Source of the DNA: Candidatus Eiseniibacteriota bacterium | Lineage (GTDB): Bacteria; JAFGKV01 | Reading direction: 5' to 3' | Length of the DNA stretch: 27,249 bases | Assembly (NCBI GenBank): GCA_025453925.1 | Contig: JALOPK010000051.1 | Coordinates: 1 to 27,249, forward strand | Part shown: piece by piece, positions 16,050-23,853 of the stretch | How positions within the stretch are numbered: position 1 is the stretch's first letter | Layout: each line of letters opens with the position of its first letter | Translations under genes and position numbers: made by a program | Notes under the pieces: model-generated | What the model was told of the DNA's origin: nothing | Seen by the model: the letters and a program-made list of their open reading frames with translations, nothing else | Database searches by the model: none

Positions 16050-16436
16050 TCAGACGAAAACCGGCGATGGGTTCGATCGAGGGCAATGGGGCAGGGGAAC
16101 CCCCACCGCGGGCAAGGCTCCCGGTCGGGACGGCGGGGGAGTAAGGCCGCGAGCACTGGGGGACGCGATGGGCGTTGCCGTGATGTCCCGGGCGATGCGG
16201 GCAAGCAGCGTGAGCGACCCGGCAGCGACCGCATAGGCATGCCGGATGGATTCACAGCGGGCGCTCACGGTGTGTCCGATGCGAGTCACACCCGCGTGGA
16301 TGGCCCCGGCAAAGCGGTCGCCCAAAGCGCTGTCGGGGGTGCCGAACATGAGGCTTATGAGCACGAGGACCCCGACGCCCGTCATGACCAGGCGGGGGGC
16401 GCCCCGCGCCTCCGTGTCCACATGCCGCGACATCAT
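16050..16436 (-). CDS. Small putative membrane protein
   Basis: This 128-residue protein is not recognised. Residues 1-15 are polar (MMSRHVDTEARGAPR), and LVMTGVGVLVLISLMFG (16-32) is a good membrane helix or uncleaved signal anchor. A helical stretch follows (AIHAGVTRIGHTVSARCESIRHAYAV is spread over about 46-71), and the last 40 residues are Pro/Ser-rich and probably disordered. Support comes from a strong GGAGGAG exactly 7 nt before ATG 16436; the next codon is also ATG. The longer frame to 16469 lacks this. The composition of the tail leaves some doubt about the true end. The gene converges with the acetyltransferase (36 bp apart). A palindrome at 16489-16504 may be its operator. Confidence 0.5.
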   Translation of the reverse strand: MMSRHVDTEARGAPRLVMTGVGVLVLISLMFGTPDSALGDRFAGAIHAGVTRIGHTVSARCESIRHAYAVAAGSLTLLARIARDITATPIASPSARGLTPPPSRPGALPAVGVPLPHCPRSNPSPVFV

Positions 16437-16488
16437 CGAAATGCTCCTCCTGCCGGCCGACCGCGCCATCGGGCGTCAGCCCACCCGA

Positions 16489-16504
16489 ACCTGAGAACTC
16501 AGGT
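16489..16504. promoter_or_regulatory. Perfect palindrome, possible operator
   Basis: ACCTGAG-AA-CTCAGGT has 7-bp arms and a 2-bp centre. It begins 53 bp upstream of the start of the small membrane protein gene (16436, bottom strand), a suitable distance for an operator or activator site. No cognate regulator is evident nearby. Confidence 0.45.
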
Positions 16505-16528
16505 ACCGTGGGCGTGATGGCACCGAGC

Positions 16529-16555
16529 GTCACCGGGTCGCTTTCGCCCGGTGAC
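16529..16555. repeat. 27-bp perfect-arm hairpin
   Basis: GTCACCGGG (16529-16537) and CCCGGTGAC (16547-16555) form a perfect 9-bp stem. CG pairs inside the loop can extend it around a CTTT tetraloop. No T-tract follows on either strand. It could be an RNA structure in a leader transcript or a protein-binding palindrome. Confidence 0.5.
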
Positions 16556-16969
16556 ATGGCCTGATGCGAGACCGTGCAGTGAGTACTACCTCCTGACCGG
16601 GAGCCGTATTCGCGATAGGCCTGCGGTGCACGCCTCCGCGGGCCGCTGTGTCGAGCCGACGGGCTTCCCGGCCTCACTCCAGTGGGATGGCCCGACGGTG
16701 GGCAAGTCGGCCCCGGACGGGATGAGAACCCGGCGACGACGGGGGCGTACAGTCCGGCGGCCGCTCGAAGGCACCTCGAGACCGTGGAGAAACACGGAGT
16801 CCGCAGGCGAGATCGGGTGAAAAGGCGGGGAGAGTGAAACGAACGGCGGGTCAGGCGGCCATGGAAGTGGATTCGGGCGGGCCCGATCCGCGGCGACCAG
16901 CCTCAGCCGGTGGACAGGGTGCCGCGGCGCAGAATCCCGCCCTTACGCGCGGGAGCGAACGGCGAGCGC

Positions 16970-17080
16970 TCAGCTCGGTTTTACTCCGGTCTTCTTTGCC
17001 TTCTTCTCGGCCCGCTTCTCCTTGATGGATTTGCTGGGGGGCTTCTTCGTTTCCTTCTTCGTGTCGCGGCTCTTCGCCAT
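16970..17080 (-). CDS. 36-residue lysine-rich basic protein
   Basis: The sequence starts MAKSRDTKKETKKPPSKS and continues IKEKRAEKKAKKTGVKPS. Fifteen of its 36 residues are Lys or Arg by inspection of the repeated KK/KEK pattern, and there is no hydrophobic core, so it should be unfolded unless bound to nucleic acid or another polyanion. AAGGAGGAG lies 6 nt before ATG 17080, a very strong ribosome-binding site. A candidate promoter is at 17151-17178. Short proteins starting MAKSRDTKKE are familiar to me from several bacterial genomes as hypotheticals; the function is unknown. It lies downstream of selD on the same strand, with a 116-bp gap. The gene is short enough to be missed by length cut-offs. 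Confidence 0.8.
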   Translation of the reverse strand: MAKSRDTKKETKKPPSKSIKEKRAEKKAKKTGVKPS

Positions 17081-17150
17081 GGTCGCTCCTCCTTAGGTGG
17101 GCACCATTGTGGGAGAGATTGACAGATTCCGGCCAAAGCTGGATGGAGGC

Positions 17151-17178
17151 AGTTTATGCGTCTGCCGCCGTGTCGCAA
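17151..17178 (-). promoter_or_regulatory. Candidate promoter of the 36-residue protein gene
   Basis: On the bottom strand TTGCGA (17178-17173) and TAAACT (17156-17151) are separated by 16 bp. The start codon lies about 70 bp downstream, so transcription would give a leader of about 60 nt. The boxes are acceptable but not consensus. Confidence 0.45.
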
Positions 17179-17196
17179 GCATGAACGGCCAGGCGG

Positions 17197-18249
17197 TCAG
17201 CCCGCAACGTGGAGCCCATCCCCCTCGACGACATCGCCTATCATCCAGCATGTCTCTCCGGTCCGTTCGAAGGCTTCCACGACGGCACTGGCCCGGGATG
17301 AGGGCACCGCTGCGAGAAGCCCTCCCGATGTCTCGGGAGAGAACAGGAGCGCGCGTCGCGTGCTCGGGATGTCATCCGTGAAGGAGACCCGCGATCCGTA
17401 GTAGTCTTCGTTTCGGCAGGCGCCACCCGGGAAGTAGTCCTCGTCGGCGTAGCGGAGCGCGCCGTCGAGCAGCGGCACCCGATCCAGATGCACCCGCAGT
17501 GCCACACCGCTCTTGTGCGCGATCTCCAGGGCGTGCCCCGCGAATCCGAAACCGGTGACATCGGTGCAGGCACGGCACCCGCCGGTCTGGAGCGCCCGCG
17601 CCGCCCCGCGGTTGAGCCGCAGCATTGAGGTCACTGCGCCGGCCATGTGGCCCTCGTCGGCGGCCTCGTTCTTGAATGCGGTGGTGATGACCCCGACGCC
17701 CAGCGGTTTGGTGAGGATGAGCACGTCGCCGGGCCGGGCGCCGGTCTTGGTGAACACGCGTTCGGGATGGACGATGCCTACGACAGAGAGCCCGTACTTG
17801 GGCTCGTCGTCATCAATGGTGTGGCCCCCGGCGATAGCCGCTCCCGCCTCCGCCACCTTGTCGGCCCCGCCAACCAGAATCGCGATGACGACCTCGGGCG
17901 GAAAACCTGCGGGAAAGGCACAGATGTTCAGGGCCAGCACGGCCTCTCCGCCCATGGCAAAGATGTCGCTTAGTGCGTTCGCCGCAGCGATCGCGCCGAA
18001 CTGATAGGGATCATCCACGATGGGGGTGAAGAAGTCGACCGTGTGAATGGTGGCGATCTCGTCGCTGACGCGGAAAACCGCGGCGTCGTCGCCGGCGCCG
18101 AGGCCGACGGTGATCCGTGGATGATCCTCGGGTCGAAACAGGCGCTCCAGCGGGCGCAGGACCTGCGCCAGGGCCTCAGGCCCCCGTTTCGCGGCTCACC
18201 CCGCTGCCGTGGTCAGTTTCGTCAAGCGTATGGTCGTGCTGTCGGCCAT
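17197..18249 (-). CDS. selD: Selenophosphate synthase SelD containing selenocysteine (in-frame UGA)
   Basis: SelD makes selenophosphate from selenide and ATP, the selenium donor for Sec-tRNA. Read from ATG 18249 (GAGGA upstream), the protein is 350 residues with one in-frame TGA at codon 18 (18198-18196). The sequence reads LTKLTTAAG-U-AAKRGPEALAQVL, so U18 sits at the family's catalytic Cys/Sec position and K21 is the conserved active-site Lys. Then come GLGAGDDAAVF (ATP/metal binding), ATIHTVDFFTPIVDDPYQFG, FAMGG, GGHTIDDDEPKYG and TDVTGFGFAGHALE, all standard SelD blocks. Without recoding, the call would start at about 18018 as a 273-residue fragment with no active site. A SECIS-like hairpin follows the UGA. 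Its presence implies SelA, SelB and tRNA-Sec elsewhere in the genome. Confidence 0.95.
18153..18169 (-). promoter_or_regulatory. Candidate bacterial SECIS stem-loop in selD
   Basis: On the transcript GGCGCAG-GUC-CUGCGCC forms a perfect 7-bp stem with a GUC loop that begins 34 nt after the UGA. Bacterial SECIS elements are hairpins directly downstream of UGA, typically with a G early in the apical loop. The E. coli fdhF core has a similar GCAGGUC apex. A nearer hairpin, GGGCC-UGA-GGCCC (18171-18183), begins 13 nt from the UGA and is an alternative or lower element. SelB binding would stall and recode here. The structure is deduced by eye. Confidence 0.65.
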
Positions 18250-18565
18250 TGTGTCCTCACCGGAAAGCAGACGGTGACGCCGGGCGCTGCTCCGCGTCGA
18301 TGGCGCTCCTGAACGAACCCGCAATGTCATCCGGCGCCCGTCCGGGCGCAACCATGGGGATCAACGCCCCGGGAGGGGCGCACGAGTGCGGTGAATTCGA
18401 TTCGTCGTCGCGCTGCCTCGCGGAAGCCTCACTCCCACGGCGGGGACCGCCGCGGCGAAGGCGCCGGCACCCCGGGCAGCGCCTCGCGCGACGGAGGCGG
18501 GCGGGTTACTTTGTCTCGCCTGCAGTCCGGGGTCGGCTCCATGACACCGTTGGGAGGACGTTTCC
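18250..18565. other. 316-bp region between divergent selD and pfkB-type genes
   Basis: No gene is supported here. A small hairpin, CGGCGG-GGA-CCGCCG (18438-18452), is present. The right end carries the ribosome-binding site GGGAGGA of the kinase gene. I looked for a tRNA-Sec, since the region lies next to selD, and found no acceptor/T-arm pattern. No clear promoter boxes are visible for either gene. Confidence 0.5.
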
Positions 18566-19462
18566 ATGCGCATCGCGCTCATCGGCCACATACCCCACGA
18601 CCGCTACCAGTTCACGGACGGGACGACCCATACGGGCTTCGGCGGAGTCCTGTATGGAGCGGCGGCTCTGGCCGGATCCATGCGCCCGGGGGACGAGGTC
18701 GTGCTGGTTTCCAGGGTCGGGGATGCTATCGCGCCCGCCATACTGGCGTTGGTGGCTGCCTATGGCCGGATCACGCCGCGCATCGATACCGTCCCCGGCC
18801 ACGGATGGGTGGTCAATGCCGCCTACCTCGACGGAGAACGCCGCCGGGAACAACTCGTGGGCGGGGTTCCTCCCTGGACCGCGGCCGAACTCCTCGACGC
18901 GGTGGCAGGCTGCGACGCGGTGATCCTGAACATGGTCACGGGCTACGAGCTGGACCTGCCCGAATTCCGCGCCTTCGCGGCGGCCTGCCCGCTCCTGCAT
19001 CTCGACTTTCACAGTCTCGCGCTCGGCCGCGACCCCTCGGGCATGCGCGTCCCGGCCCGGAACCCGGCGGCTCGCGAGTGGTGCGAGCGCGCCCGCCTGC
19101 TCCAGATGAACCGTTCCGAGTTGAGATCCGTTCTCCCGGACGTGGAACCCCTCGACGCGGTCTCCACGCTCTTGTCCTGGGGGCCGGAGTGGGTGGCGAT
19201 CACCGACGGCAGCAACGGCGTGCATGTGGCCGAGGCGGGGCGGGCATGGAACCTGGCTGCAGTGGCACCAACAATCACACCCGTGGACCCCACGGGATGC
19301 GGGGATGTGTTCGGGGCGTGCCTCCTGGTGGGCCTACTCCGGGGGCTTCCGGCGATCGAGGCATCCCACTCCGCTGAGCAGGTGGCCCGCCGTAACGCCG
19401 ACCACCGCGGCGTCCCCACGCCGGAGCGCCTTCGGGAGATGTTCAACCCTGCTATTCGATGA
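18566..19462 (+). CDS. PfkB-family (ribokinase-like) sugar or nucleoside kinase
   Basis: This 298-residue cytoplasmic kinase probably phosphorylates a sugar, sugar phosphate or nucleoside with ATP. The N-terminal strand MRIALIGHIPHD and the glycine-rich TGFGGVLYGAAALAG (22-36) fit the substrate-binding start of the family. WVAITDGSNGVHV (209-221) and PVDPTGCGDVFGACLLVGLL (239-258) form the ATP/anion-hole signature, with catalytic base D247. The DTTGAGD motif is changed to DPTGCGD. GGGAGGA lies just before ATG 18566. The gene diverges from selD and converges with the DUF4097-like gene. Specificity cannot be judged; the family is certain. Confidence 0.87.
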   Translation: MRIALIGHIPHDRYQFTDGTTHTGFGGVLYGAAALAGSMRPGDEVVLVSRVGDAIAPAILALVAAYGRITPRIDTVPGHGWVVNAAYLDGERRREQLVGGVPPWTAAELLDAVAGCDAVILNMVTGYELDLPEFRAFAAACPLLHLDFHSLALGRDPSGMRVPARNPAAREWCERARLLQMNRSELRSVLPDVEPLDAVSTLLSWGPEWVAITDGSNGVHVAEAGRAWNLAAVAPTITPVDPTGCGDVFGACLLVGLLRGLPAIEASHSAEQVARRNADHRGVPTPERLREMFNPAIR

Positions 19463-19487
19463 GCCGGTCCTGCCCGCGGGATCCGGC
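19463..19487. terminator. Hairpin between convergent genes, possible bidirectional terminator
   Basis: GCCGG (19463-19467) and CCGGC (19483-19487) pair. TCC/GGA extends the stem past one bulged T. It fills most of the 32-bp gap between the two convergent stop codons. There is no T-tract, so termination by the usual intrinsic mechanism is uncertain. Confidence 0.35.
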
Positions 19488-19494
19488 GGCGCCC

Positions 19495-20385
19495 TCAGAA
19501 GCCCGTGACGGTGATGGCGCCGGTGATGGCTTCCAGGTCGATTCGACCATTGCCGCTGCCCAGAGTGCCGGTGACACGGGTCGGGCTGATTGATGCGCCG
19601 TCCAACGTGACACCGATGAGGGTGATCAGGCCCGTGACGAGCTTGGCCGAGAACGTCGCCGAGGTCGTTGAGGGGATCTCGAGAGTGACGGCGCCGGTCA
19701 CGAGGCTGATCTCGCAGACCCCTCCTGCGGGCAGGTAGTTCTCGGCAACGACGTTGCCGGTCACGGCCTCGACGTCGAGACTGCCGTGGATTCCGTCGAG
19801 CCGGATGTCCCCGGTGGTCAGATCCACCTCCACGTCTCCCGTGCAGTCCGACACGGTGACGAGCCCCGTGGTGCACCGGACGGTGACGTCCTGGGCCACC
19901 GATTGCACGTCAACGTTTCCGCTCACGTTCGCCGCCGACGTCTCCCACGAAGCAGGGATGATGATCTCGTAGTCGACGATGTACTGCCGTCCATGGGTGT
20001 CGCCCGGCTGCTGTGTCGTGACGTCGACTCGCGTGCCTGAGGATGTCACCAGAACCTGGAGGTCCCCGAGGTGCGCTTCCGCGTCGGCCACGCTCTCGGA
20101 CTTGACCCGCCGGCAGCCGATGATCACGACGGTATCCGATTCGGCCACGCCGGCGATCTTGATGGAACCGGTCACCCCCTCGACCACCAGCAGCGAGCGG
20201 GCGTCGGCGGGTACGGTGAACCGAAAGGACGCGGAGGCCTCGAAGTCGGTGTTGTCGACCACCCCGCTCCCCGGCCCCGTCGTGCCGTCATCACACGACG
20301 ACACCAGAATGACCAGGAGAAATGGGGCGACCACAGGAAGGAACCGCCTTGGCATGGTCAATGCTGTCGATTGTCTCGGCGTCAT
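19495..20385 (-). CDS. DUF4097-like beta-helical lipoprotein
   Basis: This 296-residue exported lipoprotein has a signal with lipobox VSSC (C31), followed by a Gly/Thr linker (DDGTTGPGSG). From about 48 the chain consists of short repeated beta-strands of the type VTGNVVAENY, TTGDIRLDGI, VTGAVTLEI, VTGLITLIGV and ITGAITVTGF. This is the parallel-beta-coil pattern of DUF4097, often found near anti-sigma and envelope-stress genes, though no such partner is present here. ATG 20385 is preceded by CAGGAGA, and the longer frame to 20583 has only low-complexity sequence. A second ATG ten codons later is possible. It is probably anchored on the cell surface or in the periplasm. The function is unknown. 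Confidence 0.82.
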   Translation of the reverse strand: MTPRQSTALTMPRRFLPVVAPFLLVILVSSCDDGTTGPGSGVVDNTDFEASASFRFTVPADARSLLVVEGVTGSIKIAGVAESDTVVIIGCRRVKSESVADAEAHLGDLQVLVTSSGTRVDVTTQQPGDTHGRQYIVDYEIIIPASWETSAANVSGNVDVQSVAQDVTVRCTTGLVTVSDCTGDVEVDLTTGDIRLDGIHGSLDVEAVTGNVVAENYLPAGGVCEISLVTGAVTLEIPSTTSATFSAKLVTGLITLIGVTLDGASISPTRVTGTLGSGNGRIDLEAITGAITVTGF

Positions 20386-20575
20386 CTCTGCTCTCCTGTG
20401 CCGATCGCCACGGGGATCACGCCCCGCGTGGAGGAGTCGCCCGGGCCCGCGGATCGGTGCGCCTCCCGTCGTCGAGCCGCGACTGACCGGCTCCCCGTAG
20501 GCTACCCCGTGCCGGGGAGCGCGTTCCGTAGACCCGCGCTCGACACTGCACGCCGCGGCCGGGGCGCGGGGCTGT

Positions 20576-22696
20576 TCACGCATGGGGGCCAGCCCGCAAC
20601 GCTTCGATCAGGGCCCGCGGGTCACTGGTGGGGTTCAGGCACGTCTCACCCCGGCACACGTAGGCTGTTGCCCGACCATCCGCCGGGGCGCTTCCGATGC
20701 CGGGCAGGGGGCTCGCCCGGTGGAAACCCTCCCCGGCAAGGGTCACGACAGTGGCCGGGAGGAAGAGCCCCCTCACGGCGCCCACCAAAGCGTTGGTGTC
20801 GTCTGCGCCGGGTGTTCCGACGATGACGATCTCCGTCGCGGGACCCAGGAGGTGATCCAGTCCCATGAGAAGGAGAGTATGGGCGCTGGGAGCAGCGCCC
20901 ACCCGGGCGGCGACCGCGGAGGCGAGGGTTCGCGCATGCGCCTCCCATCGGCCATCACCGGTCATCCGGCCGAGACGGACCAGGTTGCCCAGCGCGACGG
21001 AATTGGCCGACGGGATCGCGCCGTCGTACACGTCCTTGGTTCGCATGATGATGGTTTCGGCGTCGTCGGACGTGAAGAAGAACCCGCCGCGCGGATCTCC
21101 GAAGCGGTCCACGAGCCGTTCGGTCAACTCCAGAGCGGCGGTCAGGAATGCCGTATCGAATGTTGCCTCGTAGAGCTCCAGGAGACCCCAGCCCAGAAAG
21201 GCGTAGTCGTCCGCGAAACCGTGGATGGCGACGTCTCCGTCGCGCCATCGGTGCAGCAGGCGGCCGTCGGCGGCGCGCATGGAGGTCAGGATGAACTCGG
21301 CGGCCCGCCGGGCGGCGTCGGCATAGAGTGGTTCGCCCAAGGCGGCGGCGGCCTTGGCCAGCGCCGCGATCATCAGACCGTTCCAGTCGGCAAGGATCTT
21401 GTCATCCCGTTGGGGGCGCACCCTGATGGTCCGCGCGGTGAGAAGTGCGGCACGGGCGGCCTCCAGCCGGCTGGCCGCTTCCCCCTCGGAGATCCCGCTG
21501 GCCACGCCGACCTCCGCCAGGGGCCGGGCACGATGCAGGATGTTCCGGCGCTCGGCCGTGCCGCCGGCCTCCGCGCTGAAGTTGCCCTCGGGGCGCACCT
21601 CGAATGCCTGGAGCACGAAAGGCACGTCATCGTGCGGCACCACCGCTCTGATCTCTTCCTCGGTCCACAGGTAGAAGGCACCCTCCTCGCCCTCGCTGTC
21701 GGCATCCTCGGCGGACGCGAACGCTCCTTCGGGCAGCAGCAGGTCCCGCAGCACGTAGGCGATGATCTCCCGGGCCGTATCGGAAAACAGGGAGTTGCCC
21801 GTGGCCTGAAATGCCTCGGTGTAGGCCATGATGAGCAGCGCCTGGTCGTAGAGCATCTTCTCGAAATGGGGCACGAGCCAGCGCGCATCGGTGGAATAGC
21901 GATGGAACCCGAATCCGACGTGATCGTACATTCCGCCCCGCCTCATGGCAGTGAGGGTCTGTTCCACCATCGTAAGCGCCCGCGGATTGCCCGATCGTCT
22001 CCAGTATCGTAACAAGAACATCAGGGTGTGGGGCGTGGGGAACTTGGGGGCGTTGCCGAATCCCCCATGCCGTTCGTCGAATCGCCGTGAAAGCTCCCAG
22101 AATGCCTCCTCGATGACCGCCCTTTCCAGCGGAGGACCGCCCGATCGCGGCGTCCGCGCGAGGGTTTTGGCCATCTGTTCACCCACGTCATGGAGCGCCG
22201 CCCGATCGGTATCCCAGACTCCCCTGATCCGGGGAACCAGCTCGACCAGGCCGGCCCGGCCGTACCGCGCCCGCGGGGGCAGGTAGGTCGTCGCATAGAA
22301 GGGCACCTTGTCCGCCGTCATGAAGATCGACAGCGGCCATCCGCCGCCGCGGGTCATGGCCTGGCACGCCGCCATGTAGATCGAATCGATGTCGGGCCGT
22401 TCCTCACGATCAACCTTGATGCACACGAAGGCGTCATTGAGCAGCGCGGCCACCTCTTCGTCCTCGAAGGATTCGTGGGCCATGACGTGGCACCAGTGAC
22501 AGGTGGAGTAGCCGATGGAGAGGAAGATCGGTTTGTCGTCGGCCCGGGCTCGCGCAAACGCCTCCTCCCCCCAGGGATACCAGTCAACGGGGTTGGTCGC
22601 GTGCTGCAGCAGATACGGGCTTCTCTCGCCGGAGAGCCGGTTGACCGGCAGTTCCGGCGTTGCATGGTCCGAAGGGGGGCGGGGCGGAGGGCTCAC
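20576..22696 (-). CDS. YyaL/DUF255-family protein: thioredoxin-like domain plus alpha/alpha-barrel
   Basis: This 706-residue cytoplasmic protein belongs to the conserved family containing YyaL and human SPATA20. [25 protein letters not shown] is split over 19-43 and is followed by [20 protein letters not shown], where C66 and C69 form a CxxC motif. [13 protein letters not shown] completes the thioredoxin-like part (to about 165). The rest is an (alpha/alpha)6-type barrel: [76 protein letters not shown]. The molecular function is unproven. GTG 22696 has AAAGG upstream; TTG 22729 is an alternative without one. It lies 185 bp after the candidate selenoprotein gene on the same strand, and a redox link is tempting but unproven. 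Confidence 0.9.
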   Translation of the reverse strand: MSPPPRPPSDHATPELPVNRLSGERSPYLLQHATNPVDWYPWGEEAFARARADDKPIFLSIGYSTCHWCHVMAHESFEDEEVAALLNDAFVCIKVDREERPDIDSIYMAACQAMTRGGGWPLSIFMTADKVPFYATTYLPPRARYGRAGLVELVPRIRGVWDTDRAALHDVGEQMAKTLARTPRSGGPPLERAVIEEAFWELSRRFDERHGGFGNAPKFPTPHTLMFLLRYWRRSGNPRALTMVEQTLTAMRRGGMYDHVGFGFHRYSTDARWLVPHFEKMLYDQALLIMAYTEAFQATGNSLFSDTAREIIAYVLRDLLLPEGAFASAEDADSEGEEGAFYLWTEEEIRAVVPHDDVPFVLQAFEVRPEGNFSAEAGGTAERRNILHRARPLAEVGVASGISEGEAASRLEAARAALLTARTIRVRPQRDDKILADWNGLMIAALAKAAAALGEPLYADAARRAAEFILTSMRAADGRLLHRWRDGDVAIHGFADDYAFLGWGLLELYEATFDTAFLTAALELTERLVDRFGDPRGGFFFTSDDAETIIMRTKDVYDGAIPSANSVALGNLVRLGRMTGDGRWEAHARTLASAVAARVGAAPSAHTLLLMGLDHLLGPATEIVIVGTPGADDTNALVGAVRGLFLPATVVTLAGEGFHRASPLPGIGSAPADGRATAYVCRGETCLNPTSDPRALIEALRAGPHA

Positions 22697-22881
22697 GGAG
22701 GTACCTTTCGAGTGTCGTGTCTCAGGCAAACTGCCGGGAAGGAGAGCAAGAAAGGTTCCGAGCGGGTTTCAGGGGGGAGTTCCGGGGCGACCCCGGCCGG
22801 CACGGTATCGAACCGGTCGCGCCGCACCGCCGCCGGGAATGTCACGGCGATCGAATGCCTCGGCATTCGCGGTGCGGGGCA

Positions 22882-23766
22882 CTAGAGATCGAAGTCATCC
22901 TCCCCGGCACGGTTGGACCGCGCGAGCTCTGCGTCCGCGCCGTCCACCGCCATCACCATGAAGGTCCAGTTCACGCCCGGGTCGCCGGCGCCGGTGGAGG
23001 TCGCCCAGGTCGTAGCCGTGCCCGACAGCACATCAAGACGATGCTCGTACGGGGCGACCACCCCCGGAGCGAAGAAGGCGGTGCCGGGCGCGCCGTACAC
23101 CCAGAATGCCGCCGTTCCGTCGCATGGCGCCCAGTCGAGCCTGATGTCGCCGCCGTCTATCGAAGCAAGGAGCGAGAATGCCCCGGAGAAGTGGAGACGC
23201 AGGAGATTCAGGTAGGGCCGAAGCGCACCGGTGGTTGCCGATGGCGCGCTGCCGTCCAGCACCCGGTTGCCCCCCTCGGGATACCATCCCCAGTTGTAGA
23301 CCGAATTCCCGTCATCCCCGTCCCATCGGAACTCGACGATCAGATTCTGAAGGCCATCGTACGCGAAGGGTGTGTCGAAGACGAGCCCCTCCCACTCGTT
23401 GTTCGTCCAGCCGATGTTCAGCGTGGGGACGGCGAACACGGTCTGAGGCGTGTTTCCGCCATAGTTGTCGGCATAGGTGGCGGTGAGTTGGCTCACGGGA
23501 GTGTGGCAGAGGAGGACCTGGGCATCGTTGAACGTGCCATGATTGTACTGCGCGCTACCGCAGAGAAGCTGCACTTCGCGAAGCGAAGCGGGCCCCGCCA
23601 TCTCGTCGGACAGTACCAGGACCTGGTACCGGGCTCCATTCCCTCAGTCGCCGCAGAACGGTCGGTTCAGCAGGGCTCCAGGTGTCGCGCCGATCTGAAC
23701 GTAATCGGCACAGAGGGGGAGCGCAGCCAGGGCAAGCGGCACAAGCGCGCGGGATGCAGGGTGCAT
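22882..23766 (-). CDS. Secreted beta-rich protein with in-frame UGA; candidate novel selenoprotein
   Basis: The reading frame starts at ATG 23766 with AGGAGG 5 nt upstream. It gives a signal peptide (1-20, ALVPLALAALPLCA) and then DYVQIGATPGALLNRPFCGD, meets TGA at codon 41 (23646-23644) and continues open for 253 codons to a TAG. The sequence after the UGA (GNGARYQVLVLSDEM, QVLLCHTPVSQLTATY, NYGGNTPQTVFAVP, WEGLVFDTPFAYDGLQNLIVEFRW) belongs to a family of small secreted proteins in which an N-terminal block like PF..GNG.RYQVL is normally continuous, so both parts are one gene. If read as Sec, the protein has 294 residues and a C38-G-D-U41 motif. A 7-bp stem with a GUC loop follows. Alternatives are a nonsense mutation or a base error. 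Confidence 0.75.
23613..23629 (-). promoter_or_regulatory. Candidate bacterial SECIS stem-loop in the secreted-protein gene
   Basis: On the transcript GUACCAG-GUC-CUGGUAC is a perfect 7-bp stem with a GUC loop. A G-U and a C-G pair extend it to 9 bp (23611-23631). The loop begins 22 nt after the UGA, within the 16-37 nt range usual for bacterial SECIS. The apex CAG-GUC-CUG is identical to that in selD. Because CAG GTC CTG also encodes the family motif QVL, chance contributes; the matching flanks (GTAC/GTAC) are not required by that motif. Confidence 0.5.
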
Positions 23767-23812
23767 CGAGGCCTCCTGACGTGATACGCGGGTCAAATGT
23801 GGGCATGTCGGC

Positions 23813-23832
23813 GCCGCGGCTAGTGCCGCGGC
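23813..23832. repeat. GC-rich inverted repeat between divergent genes
   Basis: GCCGCGGC (23813-23820) and GCCGCGGC (23825-23832) are perfectly self-complementary arms around TAGT. The hairpin lies 21 bp before the ATG at 23854 and close to its ribosome-binding site (GGGGAGGA), and 46 bp from the divergent gene's start. It could affect initiation or serve as a shared regulatory site. Confidence 0.5.
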
Positions 23833-23853
23833 CGCACGCGGGGAGGACTGCGG

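Larger units (their letters stand above)
16437..16969. other. 533-bp intergenic region with palindromes
   Basis: The region holds a 16-bp palindrome (16489-16504) and a 27-bp hairpin (16529-16555), both listed separately. From 16560 to 16969 the open frames are short, Arg/Pro-rich and lack ribosome-binding sites. I see no RNA gene and no recognisable gene remnant. Confidence 0.55.

Noticed and set aside
17197-18018. SelD as a 273-residue gene starting at GTG 18018
   Set aside because: This start lies inside a conserved SelD block, has no ribosome-binding site and omits the active site; reading through the UGA gives a full-length protein.
18250-18565. tRNA-Sec next to selD
   Set aside because: GAATTCGATTC near 18393 recalls a T-arm, but no matching acceptor stem or UCA anticodon arm could be assembled on either strand.
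22882-23601. Secreted-protein gene starting at ATG 23601
   Set aside because: It would have no signal peptide and no ribosome-binding site, and would cut a family motif that continues upstream in frame to 23766.
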